Shown here: piece by piece, positions 8,312-15,751 of the stretch
Layout: every line of letters starts with the position of its first letter
How positions within the stretch are numbered: the stretch's first letter is position 1
Assembly: GCA_030647905.1 (NCBI GenBank)
Contig: JAUSJA010000019.1
Coordinates: forward strand, 1-33,308
Origin: Gemmatimonadaceae bacterium
GTDB taxonomy: Bacteria; Gemmatimonadota; Gemmatimonadetes; Gemmatimonadales; Gemmatimonadaceae
DNA length: 33,308 bases
Direction of reading: 5' to 3'
The notes under the pieces: generated by a model
What the model saw: the letters and a program-made list of their open reading frames with translations, nothing else
What the model was told of the DNA's origin: nothing
Databases searched by the model: none
Made by a program: the position numbers and the translations under genes

Positions 8312-8337
8312 TAACTGCGTAGCTACATGAAATAGAA

Positions 8338-9276
8338 CTACCCGGCGACCGGCTGCCGGCTCATCCGCATTAGCGCGACCTTCACCGCCCCCCGGGCTGC
8401 GACGATGTCTCCGGCGCGGATCTGAGCGCCTGGCACGGCTGACTTGAGTCGCTGCTCGAGGCGCTTGCGGAGCAGCGAGCCCTTTAGAAGCAGCCCGCCA
8501 GCGAACGCGACTGGCACTGCCGCGCGGTCGTCGCCAAAAAGTCTGATAGCGAGCGCCCGCACGTGCAGGACAAGCTCTTCGACGGCGAGCCCGACCAGTG
8601 AGTTCGCGCGCACGTCTCCCGCGGACGCAGCGTTGAATACCACCGGCGCGAGCGCCGCGAGCTGCCGCGGCGTTGCGGCAATACCCCACGGGATGAGCTC
8701 GGATGGCTCGTTTATCTGCGCAGCGGTAAGGACCGCGCCGGTGAGCGCGGTGGCCGGCTCTCGTCCATCGGCGGCGGCGGCGACGATCGCGAGCGCTTTG
8801 CGCCCGATCCAGGCGCCGCTTCCCTCGTCACCAAAAGCCGGGCCCCATCCGCCGCAACGGTCGAGTGTGCGCGACGGGCCGCGCCCGTATGCGATCGACC
8901 CGGTGCCGGAGACGACAATGATTCCAGGCCCGGTGCCGAACGCGTCAGCGAGCGCTATCTCGCCATCTCCCTCGACGACGATTGCGTCGGCGAGCTCGAG
9001 GTCTTCGAGCGCAGCGGTGAGCGCGCGCTGTTCATTGGAGCGCCCTACGCCCGCGACTCCGGCCACCATCACCTTCGGTCGGACGCCTTCGCGTCCGGCT
9101 TCCGTCAGCGCCTGGCGCACGAGATCTCCGATCACGCCGGCGGACTGATCGGCCCGCCCGGGCGCCATCGCCGATCCAGGCCCGGTTACGTCGGCGATGT
9201 GATTGCCCGCAACATCGGCCAGTATGAGTCGCGTCTTCGAGCCGCCGCCATCCACGCCTGCAACTATATCAGTCAT
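8338..9276 (-). CDS. BadF/BadG/NagK-type amino-sugar kinase
   Basis: 312 residues of the actin-like (ASKHA) kinase fold. The N-terminal phosphate loop is VDGGGSKT (8-15). A second, VSGTGSIAYGR, is followed by the family signature CGGWGPAFGDEGSG. Length and motifs fit N-acetylglucosamine kinases and the related MurNAc/GlcNAc kinase MurK rather than the larger benzoyl-CoA reductase subunits. ATG at 9276 gives the usual short lead before the phosphate loop and overlaps the upstream symporter stop by 8 bases; an in-frame ATG at 9300 would add 8 residues. It is last in a minus-strand operon with two SSS symporters and opposite a NamZ-like muramidase, so phosphorylation of imported GlcNAc or MurNAc is the likely role (inference). 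Confidence 0.85.
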   Translation of the reverse strand: MTDIVAGVDGGGSKTRLILADVAGNHIADVTGPGSAMAPGRADQSAGVIGDLVRQALTEAGREGVRPKVMVAGVAGVGRSNEQRALTAALEDLELADAIVVEGDGEIALADAFGTGPGIIVVSGTGSIAYGRGPSRTLDRCGGWGPAFGDEGSGAWIGRKALAIVAAAADGREPATALTGAVLTAAQINEPSELIPWGIAATPRQLAALAPVVFNAASAGDVRANSLVGLAVEELVLHVRALAIRLFGDDRAAVPVAFAGGLLLKGSLLRKRLEQRLKSAVPGAQIRAGDIVAARGAVKVALMRMSRQPVAG

Positions 9277-10783
9277 CCGGGTGTCTTTTCCGGTTTCCAT
9301 GTGTGTATGAAGATGTCATTCCAACTGCCATCGTGATGGATGTTCCGATCAGCACGTACCACGGCCACGCGATCCTGGCAAGCGTCGTCAGCGTGCCGGC
9401 CATCGAAGGAAGCATTGGAAGCAGCTGCCTGGCGAAGACGATGAACGACATGACGATGATCGCGATGCTCATGCCGGTGATCGCATCGCGCTGGATTGCC
9501 CGCGGCCACAGGATTCCAAGAAAGAACCCGCCGAGGAGCGCGCCGTACGTGAACGAGGCGATGGACAATGCGATGACCACGACCGGAGTGCCCTGCTCGC
9601 GGTAGAGGAGCGCTCCGCCGGTAAGGAGAATTCCCCACACCAGAGCGCTGAGCTTGCCGAACCTGAGCGTCGCGTCGTCGTCGGCGCGCCGCTTTGACAG
9701 CGGAAGATAGATGTCGTGCGTCGTCGCCGCGGCGAGCGAGTTGATCGCGCCCGAATGGGTGCTCATCGTGGCCGCCAGAATCGCGGCGAGAATCAGCCCC
9801 ACGAGACCGGGCGGCATGTACTCGAGAATGAACGTCGGGAAGATCGAATCGGGAGCGGCGAACGCCTTGCCGCCATAAAGGACGAAGAGACCTACGCCGA
9901 CGAACAGGAACAGCGTGAACTGAGCGAAGACGACGAAGCCGCTTCCGATGATCGCCTTTTGCGCGTCACGAAGACTCCGCGCGGTCAACAGCCGTTGCAC
10001 GATCAGCTGATCGGCTCCGTGCGAGGCCATGGACAGGAATGCTCCGCCAAGGAGACCGGCAAACAGGGTGTGAGGCCGGTCCAGACCCATATACGTATCA
10101 ATGACGCGAAGCTTGCCGGCAAGGGAGGCGACATCCGTGATGTGCCCCCATCCTCCGGCGACGGCCTTGCCGAGCAGGACGACAGCAGAGATTCCGCCCA
10201 GGACGTACACGCTCGCCTGGAGCAGCTCAGTCCATACGACCGCTTTCATGCCGCCCTTGTACGTGTACAACACGGTGAGCGCGCCGAGGATCAGGATGGC
10301 GAGCGGCTTGGCGTACTCGGGTCTCACCGTTCCCTCGAGGATGAGGGCGACGGGGATCGCCGTCGCGAACACGCGGACGGAATCCGCCACACCGCGCGTC
10401 ACCATGAATACGATGGACGTGAACCGGCGGGTGCCGAGTCCGAAGCGCTTCTCAAGCAGCGCGTATGCAGTGACGAGCTCGCCCTTGTAGTATCGCGGTA
10501 GCAGCACGAGCGCGACGACGACGCGGCCGATGATGTATCCGGCAACGACCTGGAGGAACCCCAGATTTCCGATGTAGGCCAGGCCGGGGATGCTGATGAA
10601 CGTCAGCGCGCTGGTCTCGCTCGCGACGATCGAGAACATAACCGCCCACCACGGTATGGACCGCTCGGCGATGAAGTAGTCGTTGGCGCTCTTCTGGCGG
10701 CGCCCTATCCACAGTCCGAAGGCGGTGGTGCCGGCCAGGTATGTGACGAGGACAAAAAAATCGAGGGCGGTGAAATTCCTCAT
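9269..10783 (-). CDS. Sodium:solute symporter (SSS family), 504 aa
   Basis: About 13 membrane helices with the SSS pattern. The N-terminal segment LDFFVLVTYLAGTTAFGLWIG is followed by RRQKSANDYFIAERSIPWWAVMFSIVASETSALTF, a conserved family stretch holding the substrate and sodium sites. Later come YTYKGGMKAVVWTELLQ and the HGADQLIVQRLLTARS region. The family couples inward sodium to uptake of sugars, proline, sialic acids and others. Its stop overlaps the sugar-kinase start and it lies 39 bases after the Fe-S carrier gene. The kinase link makes a sugar or amino sugar the most likely substrate. ATG at 10783 starts directly before the first helix. Confidence 0.9.
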   Translation of the reverse strand: MRNFTALDFFVLVTYLAGTTAFGLWIGRRQKSANDYFIAERSIPWWAVMFSIVASETSALTFISIPGLAYIGNLGFLQVVAGYIIGRVVVALVLLPRYYKGELVTAYALLEKRFGLGTRRFTSIVFMVTRGVADSVRVFATAIPVALILEGTVRPEYAKPLAILILGALTVLYTYKGGMKAVVWTELLQASVYVLGGISAVVLLGKAVAGGWGHITDVASLAGKLRVIDTYMGLDRPHTLFAGLLGGAFLSMASHGADQLIVQRLLTARSLRDAQKAIIGSGFVVFAQFTLFLFVGVGLFVLYGGKAFAAPDSIFPTFILEYMPPGLVGLILAAILAATMSTHSGAINSLAAATTHDIYLPLSKRRADDDATLRFGKLSALVWGILLTGGALLYREQGTPVVVIALSIASFTYGALLGGFFLGILWPRAIQRDAITGMSIAIIVMSFIVFARQLLPMLPSMAGTLTTLARIAWPWYVLIGTSITMAVGMTSSYTHGNRKRHPDD

Positions 10784-10822
10784 TCCACCACCCTCGATGA
10801 GAGCTCGAGACTCTGCGTCAAA

Positions 10823-11179
10823 TCAGGCGGTGAACGACGTACCGCAACCGCAGCCACCCGTCGCGTTCGGGTTCTTGAAAGTGAATCCTGAACCCTGCAT
10901 TGACGTGACATAGTCTATGGTCACCCCGGAGATGTACTGCGCCGAGAACGGATCCACGAAAACCCTGAAGCCGTCGTTGTCGAGAACGAAGTCGTCTTCA
11001 GCGCTCCGGTCCTCGATTACAAGGCTGTACTTGAAGCCGCTGCATCCGCCCGGCTGCACGCTGACACGGAGTCCGCCCTGCTCGCTGGTGACGCTTTCGG
11101 CCTCCATGAACTTCTTGACTTCAACGGCCGCGCCGGGCGTGACCGTGATCTCGATATCCGATGTTGTCGATGTAGACAT
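10823..11179 (-). CDS. erpA: A-type iron-sulfur cluster carrier (ErpA/IscA/HesB family)
   Basis: 118 residues. It receives and hands over Fe-S clusters to apo-proteins. The three conserved ligand cysteines are present: Cys46 in GGCSGFKY, and Cys110 and Cys112 in GGCGCGTSF. The C-terminal FKNPNATGGCGCG form is typical of ErpA and IscA. ATG at 11179 is preceded by GGGAGGT at ideal spacing, so longer readings from upstream are unlikely. It sits between two sodium symporter genes, 28 bases from the upstream stop and 39 bases from the next start, with no other Fe-S assembly gene near. The symbol is chosen from ErpA-like context; IscA or SufA are equally compatible by motif. Confidence 0.9.
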   Translation of the reverse strand: MSTSTTSDIEITVTPGAAVEVKKFMEAESVTSEQGGLRVSVQPGGCSGFKYSLVIEDRSAEDDFVLDNDGFRVFVDPFSAQYISGVTIDYVTSMQGSGFTFKNPNATGGCGCGTSFTA

Positions 11180-11207
11180 TGCAAACCTCCCTGAGGACTC
11201 CCGAAAA

Positions 11208-13058
11208 TTACGATGACGCCGGCGTCGATGGTAGGGCAACCGCCGGCTCGAGTGAATCGGCCCGCGCTCCCGCGGACCGGTCGCTTTCGCCCAGACTGCC
11301 TGATCCCCGGAAGGAGCGCGCAATCCATGCAAACGCCGCGGCGGCGATGGCGAGAAGAACGAGTCCTCTCCCCGTCTCGCCGAAAATGAGCTTCCCGATC
11401 CCGAACAGAGTTGAATACACCGCAACGATTCCGGCGATCCAGTTGGTCCACGCGAGTGCGCCGCCTTCCATCCCTTCGGCACCGAATCCGGCGCCTTCGG
11501 CAATGCGCCGCCATCCCCGTCCGCCCGGCCGCACGCGGCGATAGAACGCCGTCAGCACTTCATCCGGCTCCGGGCTCGTCATGAACGTGACCGTCAGCCA
11601 CACGATCGTGCTGATAACGACGGTAAGCAGCATGATCGTGGCGTCGGCGTTCGGATCGCCCTTCGCGAATCTCTGCGGGACTGTCTGGAACGCGATCGTC
11701 GAGACGACGAAGGACGTGATCATCGCGCTGATCTCGGACCATGCGTTGATGCGCCACCAGTACCAGCGGAGAATGAGCACGAGCCCCGTTCCCGCGCCGA
11801 GCGCGAGGAGGAACTTCCACGCCTGCTCGATCGAGGAAAGCTGCGATGTCACGCCGATAGACGCGATGAACAGCAGCACTGTCGCGATGCGTGACACTTT
11901 CACGTAGTGCCGCTCAGTCTCCGATTGACGGATGAAACGTTTGTAGAAATCGTTGACGAGGTACGACGCGCCCCAGTTGAGGTGCGTTCCCACAGTGGAC
12001 ATGTACGCGGCAGCGAATCCGGCCATCATCACGCCCTTCCATGGCGTCGGCAGGTAATCCACGAACGCCTTCACATATCCCGATTCCTTGTCCACGAGAT
12101 CGGGATACAGGATGACGGTCGCCAGACCGGTGACGATCCACGGCCACGGGCGGAGCGCGTAGTGCGCAACCTGGAAGAAGAGTGTGGCGAGAACGCCGTC
12201 CCGCTCGGTCCTCGCGGAGAAGATCCGCTGCGCGACGTAGCCGCCGCCGCCCGGCTCGGCTCCCGGATACCAGGCCGCCCACCACTGCACGGAGAGGAAC
12301 ACCCCGAGCGCCAGCAGAGGCATCCACGCATAGGCGTGGAATCCGCCCTCTCCCATGGATACAGGCAACACCGAGAGCGCGGCATCGCTGGAGCCGAAAT
12401 GCTCGGCCAGCTTGACCTTCATCACCGCGATTCCACCGACCGCTTTCACCGAATACACCGCGAGGATGATGACCGCCGACATCTTGACGACGAACTGGAT
12501 GAGATCGGTCCACAGCACCGCCCACAGCCCGGCGGCCACGGAGTAGACCACCGTGATCACGAAGCAGATCCCCACCGCGAGAATCGGCGAGACGCCGAGC
12601 GAGATCGTCAGGATCTTGATCATCGCCCGCGTGACCCAGCCGAGAATGATCAGGTTGATCGGAATCGCGAGGTAGAGCGCGCGGAAGCCGCGGAGAAATC
12701 GCGCCGGCGGGCCGCTGTACCTGATCTCCGCGAACTCCACATCCGTCATCACGTTGGCGCGCCGCCACAGGCGCGCGAAGAAGAACACCGTGAGCATTCC
12801 GCTCATCACCATGTTCCACCACAGCCAGTTGCCGGCGACACCGTGCGCGGCGACGAGTCCCGTCACGACGAGCGGCGTGTCAGCCGCGAACGTGGTGGCG
12901 ACCATTGATGCGCCGGCCAGCCACCAGCTCACGTTGCGCCCGGAGAGGAAATACTCGTTGAGGCTCTCGCCGCCTTTTCGGGTGAACATCAGGCCGACCA
13001 CCGTGGAGAGGAGGAAGTAGGCCGCTACGATCGCCCAGTCAATCGCGGAAAGAGTCAT
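11208..13058 (-). CDS. Sodium:solute symporter (SSS family), long form, 616 aa
   Basis: About 14-15 membrane helices, longer than the neighbouring symporter through extra C-terminal helices and a polar tail. Its N-terminus, IDWAIVAAYFLLSTVVGLMF followed by GGESLNEYFLSGRNVSWWLAGASMVATTFAADTPL, is the SSS core. SVAAGLWAVLWTDLIQFVVKM is the conserved helix 5 region. ATG at 13058 gives the expected start; an in-frame ATG 81 bases upstream adds a polar stretch without homology features. No clear Shine-Dalgarno precedes it. It is first in the minus-strand operon, with a near-consensus promoter about 100 bases upstream. Its substrate is unknown; the divergent NamZ-like muramidase suggests muramic-acid sugars or muropeptide breakdown products. 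Confidence 0.9.
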   Translation of the reverse strand: MTLSAIDWAIVAAYFLLSTVVGLMFTRKGGESLNEYFLSGRNVSWWLAGASMVATTFAADTPLVVTGLVAAHGVAGNWLWWNMVMSGMLTVFFFARLWRRANVMTDVEFAEIRYSGPPARFLRGFRALYLAIPINLIILGWVTRAMIKILTISLGVSPILAVGICFVITVVYSVAAGLWAVLWTDLIQFVVKMSAVIILAVYSVKAVGGIAVMKVKLAEHFGSSDAALSVLPVSMGEGGFHAYAWMPLLALGVFLSVQWWAAWYPGAEPGGGGYVAQRIFSARTERDGVLATLFFQVAHYALRPWPWIVTGLATVILYPDLVDKESGYVKAFVDYLPTPWKGVMMAGFAAAYMSTVGTHLNWGASYLVNDFYKRFIRQSETERHYVKVSRIATVLLFIASIGVTSQLSSIEQAWKFLLALGAGTGLVLILRWYWWRINAWSEISAMITSFVVSTIAFQTVPQRFAKGDPNADATIMLLTVVISTIVWLTVTFMTSPEPDEVLTAFYRRVRPGGRGWRRIAEGAGFGAEGMEGGALAWTNWIAGIVAVYSTLFGIGKLIFGETGRGLVLLAIAAAAFAWIARSFRGSGSLGESDRSAGARADSLEPAVALPSTPASS

Positions 13059-13160
13059 GAGGGTAGAGTTGGGATGACGTGTTGTAGCAATGCAAGCCGA
13101 AGCTCGTTTGCCGCGGTCGCCACAGGCACCCGCGAGCAAACCGGAACGGTGCCGCGTATC

Positions 13161-13188
13161 ATTATGTACCTGTACTCACGATCGTCAA
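13161..13188 (-). promoter_or_regulatory. Sigma-70-type promoter for the minus-strand symporter/kinase operon
   Basis: Read on the minus strand: TTGACG (13188-13183), a 16-base spacer, then CATAAT (13166-13161). Each hexamer matches the consensus at five of six positions. Transcription would start near 13154, leaving a leader of about 96 bases before the symporter ATG at 13058. Confidence 0.6.
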
Positions 13189-13198
13189 CTATACGAGA

Positions 13199-14503
13199 AT
13201 GATGGCAATGGCGCGATACTTCATCCCCCTGATCGGACTGACGCTGGCGGCCGCCGGCTGCACCGTGACGAGCGGCAAGCTCGATCCGACCTACGAGCTC
13301 GCTGCCGAACGCGTGAAACCCGGCATCTCGATTCTCCTCGGCGACAGCATGGGGCTGATTCGCGGAAAGCGGATCGGACTCCTGACCAATCAGACCGGCG
13401 TCAACGAGAGGGGCGACTCCGACATTGACCTGCTGCGGAACGACAGGGCGAAAAAGGAGAAGGTGGATCTGGTGATGCTGTTCTCGCCGGAGCACGGGAT
13501 CCGCGGAACCGAAGATCACGACAACATCGCCGACGCGGTGGATACCAGGTCGGGCCTTCCGATCATCTCGCTTTACGGCGCGGGGACAACAGCGTTTCCG
13601 GACAGCGAGATGCGGAAACTCGACGCGCTCGTGTTTGATCTGCAGGACATCGGAACGCGCACATGGACGTATGTCGGCGCGATGGTGTACTCGATGCGGG
13701 CGGCGGCGCGGACGGGAAAGACGATCATCGTTCTCGACAGGCCGAATCCGCTCACCGGATTTTTCGTCGAAGGGCCGCTCCTCGACAGCGCGCTGGCCGA
13801 CCCCGATGATCCGACTCCGGCGAAACGCGGGCAGGCATACGCGCTCTATCCGACGCCTCTCAGGCACGGGATGACGATGGGGGAGATGGCTCTCTTCTTC
13901 AACGACGTCCTCGGCATCAAGGCAAATCTCAAGGTCGTTCCGATGAGGAGCTGGCGCCGCGAGCTGTGGTTCGACCGGACAGGCCTTCCGTGGGTCAGGC
14001 CATCGCCGAACCTGCCGTCGCTGCAGAGCGCGATGGTTTATCCCGGCCTCGTCGCGTTCGAAGGGTCAAACCTGTCGGTTGGGCGGGGCACACCTACCGC
14101 ATTTCAGCTGGTCGGTGCGCCATGGCTCAAGGCCGAGGCGACGGTCAAGATCCTGAAGGATCGCGAGATTCCGGGAGTGCGCTTTCTGGTTGAGGAGTAC
14201 ACGCCGGAGAAGCCGACCGATGGGAAATACGGGGGCCAGAAGCTTCAGGGGATCCGTATCCTCGTGACCAACCGGAACTCGATGCAGCCATCGCGCGTCG
14301 GAGCAGCTCTCCTGTGGGCGATAGCGAAAACATCGGGGAGCGATCTCAGGCTCAACAACCGCACTTTCGATCTCCGGTTCGGCGCCGCGCGCGTTCGCGA
14401 GGCGTTGCTGCGCGGAGAGGACCCCGATGTGGTGATTGACCGCGAGTACAAGGCCGTTTTCGATTTCAGGGAGAAGGCGCGCCGCTATCTCCTTTATCCG
14501 TAG
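13199..14503 (+). CDS. namZ: DUF1343 protein, NamZ-type exo-beta-N-acetylmuramidase, lipoprotein
   Basis: 434 residues. The family founder, NamZ of Bacillus subtilis, releases terminal MurNAc from peptidoglycan fragments. Conserved blocks visible here are GLLTNQTGVNERG, MLFSPEHGIRG, VFDLQDIGTRTWTYV, VLDRPNPLTG, GMTMGE, NLPSLQSAMVYPG and EGSNLSVGRGT followed by QLVGAPWL. The N-terminus is a signal peptide ending in LAAAGC, so Cys21 is a probable lipidation site. The lipobox lacks the usual Leu at -3, which makes this less certain. It would then act in the periplasm. Three in-frame ATGs (13199, 13202, 13208) compete and none has a good Shine-Dalgarno. It is transcribed divergently from two symporters and a sugar kinase, a fitting set for muramic-acid recycling. 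Confidence 0.88.
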   Translation: MMAMARYFIPLIGLTLAAAGCTVTSGKLDPTYELAAERVKPGISILLGDSMGLIRGKRIGLLTNQTGVNERGDSDIDLLRNDRAKKEKVDLVMLFSPEHGIRGTEDHDNIADAVDTRSGLPIISLYGAGTTAFPDSEMRKLDALVFDLQDIGTRTWTYVGAMVYSMRAAARTGKTIIVLDRPNPLTGFFVEGPLLDSALADPDDPTPAKRGQAYALYPTPLRHGMTMGEMALFFNDVLGIKANLKVVPMRSWRRELWFDRTGLPWVRPSPNLPSLQSAMVYPGLVAFEGSNLSVGRGTPTAFQLVGAPWLKAEATVKILKDREIPGVRFLVEEYTPEKPTDGKYGGQKLQGIRILVTNRNSMQPSRVGAALLWAIAKTSGSDLRLNNRTFDLRFGAARVREALLRGEDPDVVIDREYKAVFDFREKARRYLLYP

Positions 14504-14581
14504 CGCCTTATCGGCTTCGCACAGGTCTTGCACCACCGTCTTCGTGCACGCTCACTGGTTTGACCCCGGAGGGTACGAAGC

Positions 14582-14920
14582 ATGAAGATCCTGATCGCGT
14601 CGCTCGCGATGGTGCTGGCTGTTTCGACTTCCGCCTGCGGACCGCGCCAGGTCGAAGTGACCACCGGCGCGCAGCCGGCAGCGGACGTTTCTATCCGTTT
14701 CACGAACAACCTCACGCAGGCAGTGAATCTCTACGTAACTACAGGGGGTACGGACGTGTTCCTCAAACAGGTCGCGGCGAACTCGGTGGAAGTGGTGCCG
14801 GTACGCGGGATCAGTGCGGGGACTACGGCCACTCTCAAGGCGAGGACGGTGGACGGTACGCGCTCGTACACTCGTGACAACATCTATCTCGCCGCGAACT
14901 ATGAGTGGCGAGTACCTTAG
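14582..14920 (+). CDS. Small putative lipoprotein of unknown function
   Basis: 112 residues, no family recognised. A lipoprotein-like signal (MKILIASLAMVLAVSTSAC, Cys19) is followed by a short spacer and about 75 residues rich in alternating hydrophobic and polar positions, which suggests a small beta-sandwich. It includes VSIRFTNNLTQAVNLYVTTGG, VPVRGISAGTTATLKAR and a final WRVP. CGGAGGG lies just upstream at good spacing. It is 78 bases after the NamZ gene and may be a separate unit, because a hairpin follows it. It probably sits in the periplasm or on a membrane. Confidence 0.75.
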   Translation: MKILIASLAMVLAVSTSACGPRQVEVTTGAQPAADVSIRFTNNLTQAVNLYVTTGGTDVFLKQVAANSVEVVPVRGISAGTTATLKARTVDGTRSYTRDNIYLAANYEWRVP

Positions 14921-14969
14921 AGGCGAATGCGGGGCGTTCTGGCAATAAGCGTAATATCTGAATAGCTTT

Positions 14970-15004
14970 ACGGGTCGAATCGAGAGCCGGTTCGGCCCGT
15001 TCTG
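14970..15004 (+). terminator. Hairpin after the small lipoprotein gene
   Basis: A 10-bp stem (14970-14979 with 14991-15000, one G-U pair) encloses an 11-base loop, followed only by a weak T-containing TCTG. It is a plausible terminator for the lipoprotein gene. A second small stem (TCCCGC 15013-15018 with GCGGGA 15022-15027) lies just upstream of the next start. Confidence 0.4.
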
Positions 15005-15055
15005 CTACCCACTCCCGCGACGCGGGACCGGTGGCTTTTATTCGCGCCCGCTGGC

Positions 15056-15748
15056 ATGAAAAGAATCTGGGAGTCGATAATCAAGGGCTACCTCCGGGTA
15101 ATCGAGCCGGTGGCGGCGCTGCTGGTGAAGCTCCGGATCAATCCCAACGTCCTCACGACCGTCGGGACGCTCTGCACGGTCGCGGGCGGGATCGCTTTCG
15201 GGATGGGCCACATCCGGACGGCCGGCTGGATCATCGGACTCACGGCGATCTTCGATGTCCTCGATGGTACCATCGCCCGGCGCACCGGGCAGTCCACCGT
15301 ATTCGGCGCATTCTACGATTCGACGCTCGACCGGGTCGCTGACGGCGTGGTGCTCGGTGGAATCGCGTTCTTTTTCGTGACGAGCCCGGTCCACCACAAT
15401 CTGCCGATGGTGGTGGTCTCTCTCCTCGGCATCATCGGCACGTTCCTCGTGAGCTACACGCGGGCGCGTGCGGAAGGCCTTGGTATTGATGCCAGGGTTG
15501 GCGTCATGCAGCGGCCCGAGCGTGTAGTGCTGTTGTCGGTGCCGCAGGCGTTCTTCGGCCTGGCTCTCAACGGGTGGGTACTGATCTGCGTCGTCGGCAT
15601 TCTCACGCTGACCGCCTGGATCACCGCGTTCCAGCGCATTCTTTTCGTTCGACGCACCGCGCTCAACACCGTCTCGACGCCTTTGCGCGTCCTCAACGAC
15701 AAATCACCGCCGTCGCCGCGCTCGGCGCCCCGGCGTGCACAATCCTAA
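15056..15748 (+). CDS. CDP-alcohol phosphatidyltransferase, probable phosphatidylinositol-phosphate synthase
   Basis: 230 residues with about six membrane helices. The complete catalytic signature D-x2-D-G-x2-A-R-x8-G-x3-D-x3-D is present: Asp67, Asp70, Gly71, Ala74, Arg75, Gly84, Asp88 and Asp92. Such enzymes move a phosphatidyl group from CDP-diacylglycerol to an alcohol. The acceptor is not set by the motif. However, the next gene, 3 bases on, makes inositol-3-phosphate, so phosphatidylinositol-phosphate synthase is the best call (inference). PgsA (glycerol phosphate) or PssA-like activity are the alternatives. A basic, Pro/Ser-rich tail follows the last helix. ATG at 15056 has no strong Shine-Dalgarno. 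Confidence 0.85.
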   Translation: MKRIWESIIKGYLRVIEPVAALLVKLRINPNVLTTVGTLCTVAGGIAFGMGHIRTAGWIIGLTAIFDVLDGTIARRTGQSTVFGAFYDSTLDRVADGVVLGGIAFFFVTSPVHHNLPMVVVSLLGIIGTFLVSYTRARAEGLGIDARVGVMQRPERVVLLSVPQAFFGLALNGWVLICVVGILTLTAWITAFQRILFVRRTALNTVSTPLRVLNDKSPPSPRSAPRRAQS

Positions 15749-15751
15749 CGG

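Noticed and set aside
9277-9300. Upstream ATG start for the sugar kinase
   Set aside because: It would add 8 residues (METGKDTR) before the normal family start and increase overlap with the symporter gene; possible but less likely.
11907-12908. 333-codon plus-strand reading frame opposite the long SSS symporter
   Set aside because: Low-complexity Arg/His/Glu composition typical of antisense to a membrane protein; the symporter motifs are clear on the other strand.
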